DNA from: Rotaria socialis
Taxonomy: Eukaryota; Rotifera; Eurotatoria; Philodinida; Philodinidae
Reading direction: 5' to 3'
NCBI GenBank assembly: GCA_905331475.1
Contig: CAJNYU010000032.1
Location: 1 to 64,000 of the forward strand
Length of the DNA: 64,000 nt
The translations under genes were made by a program, and so were the position numbers. The notes beneath the pieces were generated by a model. That model saw only the letters and a program-made list of their open reading frames with translations. It did not search any database and was not told where the DNA came from. The first letter of the stretch is position 1, and every line of letters starts with the position of its first letter. Of the stretch, positions 45,677 to 58,260 are shown piece after piece.

Positions 45677-47728
45677 ATGGATACAAAAGAAAAATCTTCA
45701 ACGAATGCTGATCATACGAGCGTAGAGCAACAACACTCTTCTCATGGCCGTATAGTGCAGAATTTCTTGCTAGTCTGGCTCGATAGTAGCATCGATCCAG
45801 ACGGAAATGAAGATTGCAAACATATTATCTCAAAACTAAAAGAAATTATTTACAAATTCGATGCATTTACGGATGTTGATACGTGTCTTAATTATATCGG
45901 AAAAGTTATACACGAAAAAATATTTTTTATCACGTCGGGTGCATTTGCACAAACCATAGTTCCACGCGTACATGGTATGTCTCAAATCAATACAATTTAT
46001 ATATTTTGTGGGAACAAAACACGACATGAAGAATGGATTAAACAGTGGCCTAAAGTAAAAGGCGTCTTTACACGCACTGCTCGACTCTGTGAAACCCTTC
46101 AACAAGCTGTACAACAATGTGATCAAGATGCGACGCCAATCAGCATGTTTGAAACAAATGATGTTAATAGGAAATTAAATCTCAATGAACTTGACTCTTC
46201 GTTCATGTACACCCAAATAATGAAAGAAATTTTATTAACTATTCCTTTCGAACAACGTCACGCAAATGAATTTCTTAACTATTGTCGAGAAATTTTTGCG
46301 AATAATCCGGAAGAACTTAAGTTCGTCGAACAGCTGGAAGAAAAATACCAAAAGGAGTTCCCGATTTTTTGGTATACCTGTAACTGTTTTTTGTATGGGA
46401 TGCTCAACCGATCATTACGGACGATGGAAATCGACCTTATCATAAGAATGGGATTTTTTATCCGCGATCTTCATGGCGCCATTTTTAAGCTTCATAGAAA
46501 ACAATATGTTGAACAAGCAAATATGACATCGTTTACTACCTTTCGTGGTCAAGGCCTTTCAAAGACTGACTTCGATAAAATGTTCAAGACACAGGGTGGA
46601 CTTCTGTCATTTAATAACTTTTTATCAACTAGTAAAAACCGTGAAATATCGCTTGAATTTGCTCAGTCAGCTATAGAAACACCCGATGTGATTGGAATTT
46701 TATTTTCCATGAAAATCGATCCATCTATTCCGTCAACACCATTTGCTAATATATCTACTGTAAGTTACTACAAGAAAGAAGCCGAAATTTTGTTCTCCAT
46801 GCATTCAATTTTTCGAATTGGAGCGATCGATAAAATTAACGGAAATAGTCGTCTTTGGCAAGTCGACTTAACACTCACCAGTGATAACGATCCAGATCTC
46901 CAATCACTTACTGAACACATACGAAAAGAGACCTATCCTCAGCTCGAGGGATGGGATCGTTTGGGTAAATTGCTGATTAAACTGGGAAAATTCGACAAAG
47001 CCGAAGATGTATACGATATCTTACTTCTTCAGACAAAGTCAGATCGAGAAAAATCACATCTTTATCATATGTTTGGGATAGTGAAAGATGGACAAGGTCA
47101 ATATGCAAATGTAATTGCCTACTATGAACGAGCTATTGAAATCAACGAGAAGATTCTTTCGCCACAGGATGTTGATTTGGCTGCTTCTTATGGTTGCATC
47201 GGTTTGGCATATAATAAGATAGATGATTATTCGAATGCACTTTTATTTCATCAAAAAGCACTGAAAATCTATCAACAATCTCCTCCTGCAAATCGTTCTC
47301 ACGTTGCTGTTTCTTTCAATAACATTGGTTCTGTGTATAATAGCATGGGTGACTATTCGAACGCATTGTTATATTATCAAAAGGCAGTGACGATTAAAGA
47401 AGACATCCTTCCTTCACATCATCCAAGTTTGGCTACTTCTTACAACAATATTGGGTTGGTGTACTCTGCAATGGGCGACTATTCTGCAGCACTCTCATCA
47501 CACCGAAAAGCGTTAGAAATACAAGAAAAAAGTCTTCCACCAGATCATTCTGATTTCGCTCCTACCTATGGACATATGGGAATGGTGTATTCTAAGATTG
47601 AAGAATATCCAAAAGCTGTTTCATATTGTGAAAGAGCTCTTGAAATACTAACAAACTCACTATCTGAGAATCATCCACGTATTCAATTATATAAAAACAA
47701 TCTCGAATCCGTGAAAAAAAAAGTGTAA
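45677..47728 (+). CDS. ADP-ribosyltransferase fused to TPR repeats
   Basis: Intronless, 683 residues. Residues 28-150: receiver-like alpha/beta domain (FLLVWLDSSID, KIFFITSGAFAQ, INTIYIFCGNK). Residues 240-410: an R-S-E-class mono-ADP-ribosyltransferase fold with TTFRGQGLS (NAD-binding Arg), SFNNFLSTSKN (S-T-S) and YKKEAEILFS (E-x-E, predicted to transfer ADP-ribose to Arg). Residues 430-680: at least five TPR units of the kinesin-light-chain type (42 residues, SYNNIGLVYSAMGDYSAAL, with H-P at the ends). Such fusions are abundant in bdelloids. No signal peptide, so probably intracellular; target unknown. All catalytic motifs are intact. Confidence 0.9.
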   Translation: MDTKEKSSTNADHTSVEQQHSSHGRIVQNFLLVWLDSSIDPDGNEDCKHIISKLKEIIYKFDAFTDVDTCLNYIGKVIHEKIFFITSGAFAQTIVPRVHGMSQINTIYIFCGNKTRHEEWIKQWPKVKGVFTRTARLCETLQQAVQQCDQDATPISMFETNDVNRKLNLNELDSSFMYTQIMKEILLTIPFEQRHANEFLNYCREIFANNPEELKFVEQLEEKYQKEFPIFWYTCNCFLYGMLNRSLRTMEIDLIIRMGFFIRDLHGAIFKLHRKQYVEQANMTSFTTFRGQGLSKTDFDKMFKTQGGLLSFNNFLSTSKNREISLEFAQSAIETPDVIGILFSMKIDPSIPSTPFANISTVSYYKKEAEILFSMHSIFRIGAIDKINGNSRLWQVDLTLTSDNDPDLQSLTEHIRKETYPQLEGWDRLGKLLIKLGKFDKAEDVYDILLLQTKSDREKSHLYHMFGIVKDGQGQYANVIAYYERAIEINEKILSPQDVDLAASYGCIGLAYNKIDDYSNALLFHQKALKIYQQSPPANRSHVAVSFNNIGSVYNSMGDYSNALLYYQKAVTIKEDILPSHHPSLATSYNNIGLVYSAMGDYSAALSSHRKALEIQEKSLPPDHSDFAPTYGHMGMVYSKIEEYPKAVSYCERALEILTNSLSENHPRIQLYKNNLESVKKKV

Positions 47729-48317
47729 TTGATTAATATACTATACTCAACGAAATAAATATCTAATCAAAAGAAAAGACTATTGTTATTTTTCACAGAA
47801 AAAAGGTTCTCATGTCGTTGATTTACTTACTACGTAATTCAATTTTACATAATTAAGAATGCCGTAAAAAAAGTTAGAGGACACTACAAATGTGATGGTA
47901 CTGGAATCTTAAATACGAGAAACTAATTTGTGGATTCATTATCATCATATTATTTTCTTTTACTAACACTAACAAATGTTCATCTCATGATAGATTTCAA
48001 ATTAAACAATGAGAAAAATCGATATAACACATATCATGTTATGTCCGATGCGTGCAAATGAGTTTACCCTTGCTATTTTGAACAATCAAATAAATGTATT
48101 ATAACTATTTCTACGAAATAAAATGTCGAAAAAGTTATCGAAACGAAAGATTCATTCGAATGTGTTTAATGTAACTTTATCTCAAGTAGACAGATATAAT
48201 CGAGTTTTACATCTTACAGATGAATCTGTTCATGTGTTGTAATACATCAAAATTTTACTCATGTTGAAATTTATTTAATATGTAAAAAGAAAAATGAGAA
48301 TATAAAATATTAAACAA
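47729..48317. other. Intergenic between convergent genes
   Basis: The 3' ends of the ADP-ribosyltransferase gene (plus) and profilin-4 (minus) face each other. AT-rich, no gene seen. Confidence 0.5.
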
Positions 48318-48886
48318 TTACTGTTGTTCTTTCGCTTTGAAATAATCACCTAGATAATAAAAATTATTTACGTATATATAATTCTCAGGTTGAAAGTTCT
48401 ACCTAATTTTTCAATAGCTTCAATGGCGATTGCTGGATTCATTCGATCATTAAATGTACCAAAAAGAATATAAACTTTTGTTTTAATTAAAATTAATCCT
48501 CTATTATTCTATAATAAAAACAGAATACATATTATATTTCGACGAACACATGGCAACAGCAGCCAAGGACAAATTTCCAATTACCTCTTTCGCATAAATT
48601 GATTCATTATCAGCTCGAATACATGTATAATAGACTTCATTAAAATAAAGACCTTTTTTACGTAGAGCTGTTGGTTGATTAAACGCATTTACAAGTGTAT
48701 CAACATCGGATTGTTCAAGCTGAGAAAACGACAATAAATGAAACTTCGTTATGAAATCTATGTGCATACTTTGTAACCAACAGATGTTGTCTTTATTTCA
48801 CTCGTATCACGTATCAATAGACCACATTTTTCAATATGACCTGAATCAATCAATGCAGTATGAAGTAAAACTTGAATTTGATTCAT
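48318..48886 (-). CDS. PFN4: Profilin-4-like protein, four exons
   Basis: The ATG at 48886 starts MNQIQVLLHTALIDSGHIE. Exon 1 ends TTSVGYK; exon 2 is LEQSDVDTLVNAFNQPTALR, GLYFNEVYYTCIRADNESIYAKE; exon 3 is NNRGLILIKTKVYILFGTF to AIEAIEKL; exon 4 is GDYFKAKEQQ. All joins are GT/AG and in frame, total about 128 residues, the normal profilin size. The pattern SDVxTLVNxF, GLYF, RADxxSIYAK and EAxExLGDY matches vertebrate profilin-4 better than profilin-1, including the short form of the actin-binding region. Profilin-4 is testis/sperm-linked in mammals and binds phospholipid rather than actin strongly; its role here is unknown. Confidence 0.85.
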
Positions 48887-49876
48887 GATAAGGATCGATT
48901 AGAATATTAATATTCTCATTTTTTTCTTTCTTTCTTTTTATTTCCAATAGTAATCGAGAAGCAGCCATACTCATAGAAGTTGCGCTGACTTCAGCCTCCT
49001 TTTTTTTGTTCGTCTTCTTCATAATTATTCTATTCCAAAAAAGATTGCAACACATGCATGTGTAGGTAGGTAGTAGCCCTGCGATACCACTAAATTACAA
49101 TTTTCTCGATTGAGCACAGCAGCCATCAAGGATAAAAATGAATAAAACTAATTGTGCAATTAATGATCTTCCTTCAATGAAATGAATAGAAAGATTTCTT
49201 CTTTTTTTGTTTTACACTTCAAACTTTCTTATTAATAATATAAATGACAATGTCAAACGGAGAAAAACAAAAACGAGATAGCATATGTTTTAACAAGGAC
49301 AATATAATTAATGAAACTATTATAAAAAAAAAAAAACTATTTTTTTGTTTCTTGTGTATATTGAAAATCCACGGAGAGGGTACATCACACTTTTGATATA
49401 TCATTGTAAATTGAAGAGAAAAGAATGATCGGGAGATCTCGTACTACTACCTTGAGTTATACAAAACAAACTGTTGGATAATAAAATCTATAATCCACTA
49501 TCATGTCCGTAAAAAAATTGGACAAAAAGTAGAATCGTAATTATGAAAAATAGAACGGATTCAAGCAAACAATTTTCGATTACGCACACATATAACACGC
49601 ACGAGTAGCACAAACTATACACATCAACCTCAAATCACGATATACAATTTAAAAAGTGCCAAGCAAACACGAAAATGTGTTGCTAAACGACGAAAAAGTA
49701 GAAAATCGAACACGAGATTTTGTCTGTAAGTATAATTCTAAAACATGATTTTAAATAAAAGCGTGGCACGTCAAAAGAAAAAAAGAAAGAAAACAAGCTA
49801 AAGATAATGTTGATCATAATATCAATATCAAGAAACCACGCTTGGAAATAAATTAGTCTTTGGTTATTCTTGATAT
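48887..49876. other. Intergenic, AT-rich
   Basis: No gene is seen. The short minus-strand frames at 48846-49055 and 49219-49404 lack coding signs. Confidence 0.45.
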
Positions 49877-50633
49877 TTATTTTGTAGCTTTTTTGCCGCG
49901 ACCACCAGTTCGTTTTCCTGCGCTTGTAGCTCTACCGTTCTTTTTATTACCACCAGTTCGTTTAACATATGCTTTACCTTCCTGTTAAACATAAGAATTA
50001 AATTGAAGAAAAGAAAATTGTCTTAAGAAAATATTTACACGTGCTGTATTAGCCATTGTACCGAGTCGTTTAAGAGCTGGTTTACGTCCACTTGTTGGCT
50101 TAGTTACTTCTTCAAGAGTTTTTTTAGCTTTAACAGCTGCTTGTCTTCGTTTTGTTTCTGCACGTGTATCACCAAGAACTGCTGAACCGATTAATGTTTT
50201 AGCTTCCTTTGAAAATTAATAGAATTAATATCTATTTGTTTCTTTTTACGATTCAATTTCACTTACTTTTGCAGTATTTTTCATAGTACGTGCTTTTACT
50301 AATTTAGGCTTAACCTTTGTGCTACTTGAAGCACTTGACGAAGCAGTTGTTGCATCAACAGGAGTTGAACTCGATGTTGTTGCTGCTGCTGCATCATCAT
50401 CATCAGTAGCACTTGCATCTGTTTTATCACGGGCGCCAAGTAAGGCATTAACTCGATTTAATTTATCTTCACCCCATGATTGTTTTAAAAATTCTTGGCC
50501 AGCCTAAAGAATTCAAACAATAAAAAGAATCTAAAAAAATAAAATCTTTCTTATTTCTTACAGCTGCAGTAGCCGCCATTGTTCCAGTTTTTTTTAATAA
50601 TGCTTTCGCGGCTTTACTCTTCTTAGGAGCCAT
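49877..50633 (-). CDS. Lys/Ala-rich basic protein with three motif repeats (linker-histone-like)
   Basis: The ATG at 50633 starts MAPKKSKAAKALLKK; four exons end GGRGKKATK at 49879. The protein is rich in Lys, Ala and Thr with a Ser/Ala/acidic patch in the middle. Three copies of one motif occur: TGTMAATAA-AGQEFLKQSW, ARTMKNTAK-EAKTLIGSAV and LGTMANTAR-EGKAYVKRTG. Each is split at the same point by a phase-0 intron, so exon duplication built the gene. No globular H1 domain (GH5) is visible. Composition suggests DNA or chromatin binding, perhaps an H1-tail-like or sperm nuclear basic protein; this is inference. Confidence 0.65.
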
Positions 50634-52016
50634 TGTTTTACTCTACTGACGTTTATGTGTGCACGCGTGTATAAAAAAATGTAATAATAGTAGAACGAGA
50701 AGAATGAATGGATGAGGTGAATATGTTTATCTAAAATAAAGTATATACATATGTATAAAGTGTTACAATAACAATCACTGAAAATTATGATTTTTATTGA
50801 AAATATACGATAGTATAAATGTATACATCAATTTTCTAGAAAATTGGAAGTTAATATCTACTGTTCAAGGTGAGATTTCATATATTGAGGTTCGTTATGT
50901 GCAATATCTCAGTTTCTTTTGCCCATTCACGTAAACGAGTGTATGCAGGCACCGATAAAGTCAATAGAAGAAGAAAGAGAAAGAAAAAGAAAAAAAAATG
51001 TCAAAACGGTAGCCATCATCAAAATTCTTCTCGTGTTCTGTCCTCTATATTGCTGTTATATAAAAAACAATTTAGTTCCTATTAATTAAAAAAAAAGAAA
51101 AATTTATATGACTTTGATTTGGAAAAATAAAAAAATATCACTCATTTTTCTATTCAAAACAACGAACATAAAAGGATAAAAACGTCTAATGATTACGTTT
51201 CTTTCGCAAAATTATTCTTCGAATGTCTATGTCGATAACATTTTATGTGATATATACTTATCAATAGTTCATCAACAGATAGGGTACTTAGCGCAAGCCG
51301 ATTACATGTTCATGTAATAATTCTAGTTCACTAGCCTTTTTATTATCGTCTCGATCGACGGGCGTGTCAAAAGAACAGAATCAACGAGGCATTATGAAGT
51401 AGATTTATTTTATTTGAATACAATGATTTTATCTTTAGAAAGAATAAAGATAGAAAGATTTAAACTAATCAGCGATGCTATTGTTAAATTTATGAAAAAA
51501 GAAAAATCTACATCCTCAATGGCAAAATAGACTAGTATCATTGTTGAGAGTAAATTTTTACTAGTCCATATATCGACACATTCAATATTCAAGTGTAGCA
51601 TGCGTATCTAGAATTTACATAACGAAAAAAAATATTTGCTTTATTTCCTTTTTTTTTGTGTTGAAAGATTGCATATCATTTTAACAGTTAAATATTAAAA
51701 TGACAAACTAAATTATCATACCAAAACGTACTTCGTCTAATCTTCAAGATGACTCACCTAAGCTTTTATACCTTAAGATCTAAAGCTATTTTATAATGTT
51801 CGATTGTATGTTGACTGTTGCTGTATAATATTCTACTATGTGGGGTCGTTGCACATTATATAAGAAGAGTCTATGATAAGTAACAGAACGGAGAGAAAGT
51901 CAAGAAAAAGAGAATAATAAAAGACGTCACAAGCGTGCATTTTCATCATTCTGTCGGCTATACGTTGGTAATAATAAAATTATTTCTCCATTTGTATTTT
52001 CAACGGTTACATAACA
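50634..52016. other. 1.4-kb intergenic region
   Basis: This is a divergent region between the basic-protein gene (minus) and the GST gene (plus). No gene, tRNA or repeat is recognised. Short open frames at 50870 and 51410 are not supported. Confidence 0.45.
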
Positions 52017-52851
52017 ATGACTGACATTCAGAATACTACGACGGATTCGAATGTTCCATCAATAAAACTCTATTGGTTGAACGATAGTCGCGCTGATAGA
52101 ATATTATTTTTGCTGGAAGAATTACAAATACCATATGTAATTGAAAAAGTCCAACGTGGACCTGATAAACTTGCACCGCCTGAATTAAAACAGGTTCATC
52201 CACTTGGTAAGAGTCCTGTGATCAAAGATGGTGATAGAGTTGTTGCCGAATCTGGTTTTATTATTGATTATCTTATTAAAAAATATGGTAAAAGTAAAAA
52301 TTTACAACCAACAAACGAAGATGATTTATTTCAGTATGATTATGTAGGTACTGCAGTGATTTTCACTGCGTTGATGTAAAAACCAGCAATAATACATTTT
52401 TTTCTTTTTGAGTTTCTTCACTATGTTGAAGGTAGTTTAATGCCAATCCTAGTTATGAAATTTATCTTTCAAAATCTACAAAAACAAGCACCATGGGTCA
52501 TCAAGCCTATTGTAAATGCTATTTGCAAAAAAGTGGATGATCTCTATCTCGGACCAAATATCAATACACATTTGGATTTTCTTGAAGGTGAATTAGGAAA
52601 AAGAAAATGGTTAGCCGGTGAACAATTTTCTGGTGCTGATATTCAAGTAAACGAATCAACTTTTGCTTTATAGAGTTTTACACGTTCTTTATCTGGTTTA
52701 GGCAAGTTTTGCCGTAGAAATGCTTATGAAACGATCAAATACTAGTGAAGCATCCAACACGAATTTGTCTCGATATGTACAAGCAATGCGTGAACGACCA
52801 GCGTACAAACGAGCCATGGAAAAAGCTGGAAAAACAACAATGAGTGGCTAA
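52017..52851 (+). CDS. Glutathione S-transferase, three exons
   Basis: Exon 1 (52017-52343) holds the thioredoxin-like N-domain: KLYWLNDSRADRILFLLEEL, KQVHPLGKSPVI and VAESGFIIDYL (glutathione-binding E-S). Exon 2 (52413-52648) joins in frame as DYFLHYVEGSLMPIL and carries the helical domain with FLEGELGKRKWLAGEQFSGADI. Exon 3 starts near 52704 and ends KTTMSG at 52851. The Asn-Asp-Ser-Arg start and APPELKxVHPLGKSP are typical of fungal and bacterial GSTs rather than animal sigma, mu or alpha classes. About 220 residues, complete. Cytosolic detoxification of electrophiles is the likely role; substrate unknown. Confidence 0.88.
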
Positions 52852-53310
52852 AACCTATTTCAAGAACGAAACAATCTCCGATTAAATATGAACTACCTTT
52901 CTTTTTATTACGAGCATGTCTATCAATTCGATTCATAGCCTAGAAACAAAAATAAAAATATTTTTCTAAAAAGACATCAGTGCACTTCAATTTCAATCTT
53001 TTCTCAGTATATTATACTAAACGCTCAATTTATTTCGTGTATCAACCACGCGCTGTCATTTATCTGTTTGTGAGTGACATCTATAACTACTCTGCTATTC
53101 TATTCCAGCCATTTGTCCTGTTTCGCATAATAAGTAATGACATATTGTAATATTTTTTTTTCCTACTTATTTATTTGAGCGCTAGTGTGAGTCGTATTTT
53201 TATCGTTCTAAATATATCTTTATCAAAAAAAACCAACACGAATCAATGGATATTAATCAATAAAATCACGAATTCGTATTTTAATTTTTTTCTTCTGTCA
53301 TAAACCTATC
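52852..53310. other. Intergenic between GST and KDM7 genes
   Basis: AT-rich; no feature beyond the likely promoter of the 53311 gene. Confidence 0.4.
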
Positions 53311-56300
53311 ATGTCTCAGAGACATGCGACAAGTGAAAAATCAAAAACAAAAAATTCACCTTCTCCGCCGAGTTTAAATGATGAACCACGTTATTGTATA
53401 TGTCAAAAGCGTGAAGATGAATTAAATGAAGATGATAATGACTTTATGATTGAATGTGATGGATGTAGTGGTTGGTTTCATGGTAAATGTATAGATTTAT
53501 CCGATCGAATTGCTGGTAAAGGCTGCTGTTTTCTGTTGAACACTTTTTTAAAATCTAGTTTTTAAATAGATGACATTGAAAAATACTTTTGTCATGAATG
53601 TTCAAAACAACATGGACCTTCAATTTGTAAGATAGGAAATGAAGAAGACAAAAAACAAACATCTTAATCGTTCTAACTTTTGTTTTAGTTAAACAACGAA
53701 AAAATCAACATCGAAGAGATTACAGTGATGCAAATGCAGATAATAAAGTAGAGTTATAAATATACATAGAAAAATCTGTTTCTATTCGCTTTTGTTTTTT
53801 CTTTCTCATAGCCTACACAAAGCGGTACACCTGATTTCATTAATAAATTAAAAAGAAGAATATTTCCCGGGTATAGAATCTATTTTTACGACTAAACAAC
53901 GGTTTATTTGAATGTCTAAATATATATTTTGTTTTTGTTTAGCTGCGAATCTGTTGTAACTCGATTAAAAGGCAATCATTTAACTCCTGAATATTTAGCA
54001 AAATATGGTTTTACACAACCAATATTAATTTCAAATCGAGATGGTCTCGATATGACATTACCGAATCGAACAATAACATTAGCAGAAATTCGTGACGCTG
54101 TTGGTATGAAATATTTTTGGTTCGTTTTTTTGATAAAACAAAAGTTTACTTCTTGTTTAGGACAAGATCGTTTTATTGACATCATTGACTGTGAAAAACA
54201 AGTGACTTATAAAATGAATTTAGATGATTACATTGAATATTATGAAAATTTTGAAAGAAGTAAAATTTATAATGTTCTCAGTTTGGAAATATCAAATACT
54301 AAGTATGAATTGAAATTTATTTAGTTTTACAAAAAAATAAAGACTAGATTATATAGGTTTAGTTGATACTAAGAGTACGATTCAGAGTCGAGCCTTACGC
54401 TGAAAATCAGGGATATAAATAATTTAAACAGAAGAAAAGCACGCTATTTATCCTATTGTTCATTCAACTATAATAATATGAATTTTTGAATAAATTTTTA
54501 TTAATTAAGATTGGGCGAACAAGTTGTTACGCCGAAAATTGTACGAGATATATCGTGGGCTACAATAGGCGTATGGCCTATTAAAAAACCAGATGACGAA
54601 GAAATAGATTCCAATGGAATACTGAAGAAAAGCACATGGCCATTACAAACACCATTATTGAAAAAGAAACGTCGAACAATCTCATCAACAGATACCGATC
54701 AAAGTGAAGATGAACAATTTGAGACATTGGATGCAAATCATTTCGAAAATTTCGAACGCCCTGAAGTAGCAAAATATTGTTTGCTAAGTCCGCAATCATC
54801 TTATACAGATTTCCATGTAGATTTCGGTGGTTCAAGTGTTTGGTATTCTGTTGTTCGAGTAAATTTCTTGTTATGATTTTTGCATAAGACTAACAAACTT
54901 TTATTAATTAAGGGTGAAAAAATATTTTACATAATCGAACCCACGGATGAAAATTTACAAAAATATGCTGAATGGTCAGGATCACCAACTGAATCTGAAG
55001 TATTTCTAGGTGATAATGTATCTCACTGCTATAAAATGCATTTGCGCGAAGAAAATACGATCTTAATACCACCTGGGTTTGTCTATTTGCTGTTGTTTTC
55101 TTGTGTAGAAAGATTTTGTTCTCTTCTTTTTCTAGATGGATTCATGCCGTATACACAGTAACAGATTCGCTTGTTTTCGGTGGTAATTTTCTTCAATCAA
55201 TGGGGATTGATATGCAACTTCGGTAGGTTTCCATATTAAATCTCACTATCGTACATTTAAGTGAGATGTAAGTTCGTATCAAATTCTTTCTCACTGTCGA
55301 AGCCATCGTGTTGGCATATATAGAGAGAAAAATATGAAGAGAACACTCTGTTAAAATGTATCAATACGATTCCTCTTAGTGGTCAACCTTGAATATCGGT
55401 AGTCATATATAATAAACACCTAGAATTTTCTAATCATTAAGAAAACGTTAGATTTATTCCCTATAATTAAACTGATCTTGAAATTCGTGCTTTAGAATTA
55501 AAACTTTCCATGATATCATTTATTTTAGCATTTATGAACTTGAACGTCTCGCACAAGTTCCAAATAAATTTCAATTTCCACTTTTTGAAACGTTTCATTG
55601 GTATGCTGCTAAAACGTTCTACGAAGAACTCAAAGGTAAATCTGTTTTACGTATTGTTTGTTTTTTGCAAGTCTTCTTTTTAGAATGTAATGAATCTAAT
55701 TCATCAGTCATCAATCCGATTACTCAACATGCATGCGAATCGATTATTCACTATATGAGTAAATGGGTATCAGCTGATAAACGAGTAAGAACAAGACTAA
55801 GATTTATAAGTTTCTAAATAGGAATCAGTATGCTTATATTTTTATTGCTTTAACTGCATAATAGTTTGATTAAAATCAAAAATTGTTTTATTGAAGTAAT
55901 TTCTAAAACCTTCTAGTGGAAAATCAATGATAGCCGGCATGTTCTATCGTCAGGATCACTTAAAAATTTTGTAATGGTAATAATAATATAAATAGTTATT
56001 GATTGTTGACATTTTTTTTTGTTCCATCTACTTGCTCGCGGATATTATCGCTTATTATTCTAATACTGACAATTATTGTTATGCTGCTTCATTTTCTTTT
56101 CTTTAGCCTTATTTATAAAAAAAATAAGCAAATCATTTTATTTTGCTGCTTTCATTGATTAATCGGAAAAAAAAATTATTTTAATGTTTATTTTAATTTT
56201 TTCGTTTAGTATCAAACTCGAAATCGTTCAATTATACCTAAAGGTATTAATTGTGAAAAAGTTTTGCGTGATCTTGCACGCGAACTTGATATAGCAAAAG

Positions 56301-58260
56301 TAAGTCGCCTTTGAAATGTAATGAACGCGATAGAATTATTGTCCTTCTAAGTATTTTTATCATTCGTAGCAAAATAATTAATACTGTGCGGTTCTAGCTT
56401 AACTATGCATCACAAATAAGTCTGTTCGTTGACGTTTTTCATGCCGACAAAATTGACTGCACGATGGACTTTTATATTCAAGCAGATTTTTTCCACAGTT
56501 TGAAAAAAATTTAAACATTTTAGAACTCTCAGTTGATGCAATTCAAAAGCATATTGATGTCTTCTAGTTTTATTTAATAAACATTTCAGGTTGACATTTT
56601 CTAACTAAGCACTCAGAAGGAAAATTGATTCTCACGTGTTAATTATAAATACATACAACAATATTTTGATCATCTATTAGACACGTTGTGGCTCGGCATG
56701 TGTTTCTAAGCCACTATCAAAGAGTATTCTTGCAAGTCCAATTAAACTTGTACTTCCTATGGAACCAAAACAAGAACTAGCTCATATGAACAAAACCAAA
56801 GTTTGTTATAATTATGTCGATAGCTTTTATTTATTTATATTTTAAAAAAAGATCAAAGTGCAATGTCGTCGTTTATCATCGGAAACTGAAAATATTAAAA
56901 ACAAAGATTCATCAGTGGGCGCTGGTATGAAATTAACTATTAAAACAACATTAAGTGGTTGCAGAAAACCAAACAATAATAGAGAAATGACACCAAGTCT
57001 AAGTAAGAAAAAAGCTGCCCAAACAACATCATCTGCCAAGCAACAGAAAATGTAATTAGAGAAAAAGCTTATAGATGAATTGTTTTTCATTAAAAACAAA
57101 TTTTTAGCTCAAATGCAAATGATGTTCCAGTCAAACAGGAAGAACTACCTAAAATAAGCTATACACTTGGTAAGAATCGATTAGTAAATGTAACTTTGGT
57201 TTAATATTTTTATTTAGATCTCGAAGCAAAACGACAACGTTTTATTCAACCTGCTAATAATCAGTAAGTTGTTTTCATTTTGATTATAATCAAAACATTT
57301 TCTGAGTGAAGATTTATAATGCGCGTCGATTACCAATATATCAGAATCTGAGAACGGTCGGTTTTAGCTTCGAATTCTTCTGGATTTCCTTTTGTCCTAT
57401 CAGGATAAATAAACTGAGATAACTCCAATTCTAAGCAGTGTCGCGAAACTCATTGATTTTAGTCATAGTCGATTTATTTTAAAAAAAATAATATTTCTGT
57501 TTCAATAGATCAATTCATGACGAACCTGATAAAGATGTCAATAGTTCATCAAATGATACGAATTTTTCATTGATTCCTAGCGAATCAAATACAGATATTA
57601 ATGAAATTCATGATAATAATGAATTGTTAGAAGGTATAGCCGATGGTGGTCTTGCATCATTCGTTAAAAGTTCTTCAATCAATGATGATTATTGTAAGTT
57701 AAAATTTTAATTTTTGATAAATTTAAAAAACGAATCTATTCAATTTAGATCAGCCAAGTAAAGAAACTAAAACGAAACGAGAACACAGTGCCTCGGATAA
57801 GAAAATTTCAACAAGTAAACATAAAATATTGTTTTAAAAAAAGAATTTCTTTCCTTTTTTTTATAGAAAAATCCAAATCGAAATCATCAACAGACACAGA
57901 AAAAGTAACTGTAACATATGAAATTTTAGTTTTCTTTTTATTAACATATTTTCTTTTATTTTTCACAGAAATTAACAAAGAAAATCAAAAGTGAAGGTAA
58001 AATTTATCTTATTTTCTATTGGCTTTTATTTTTTGTGTTCTTTAGATCCAACATCATCCAGTAGTAATCGAAAAAAATTGTTAACAACACCTGCAACACT
58101 GCCAAAAACTCCATCATCAAGTAATAATCCGCATGAGATATCAACGAATAAAAAACGTGTATCATCTTCCATACCGAAAAAACTCAACTCAAAAGATCGT
58201 CTTGGCAAAATTCTCAAAATAGCAAATACGATCAAATCACGTGGTGGCATCTTAACTTGA
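53311..58260 (+). CDS. PHD-JmjC histone demethylase, KDM7/PHF8 type, multi-exon
   Basis: Starts [14 protein letters not shown] at 53311. A PHD finger follows ([27 protein letters not shown], then exon 2 [10 protein letters not shown]), which in this family reads H3K4me3. The JmjC domain spans about 54000-55230: [30 protein letters not shown] (Fe ligands His and Asp), [15 protein letters not shown] joined to [19 protein letters not shown] (third Fe ligand His). The Lys of the 2-oxoglutarate pocket is expected near GEKIFY. The helical C-part includes [13 protein letters not shown]. Downstream small exons (56.2-58.3 kb) encode a Lys/Ser-rich tail ending [14 protein letters not shown]. Predicted nuclear H3K9/K27 or H4K20 demethylase. 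Exon edges after 55.6 kb are less certain. Confidence 0.88.
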
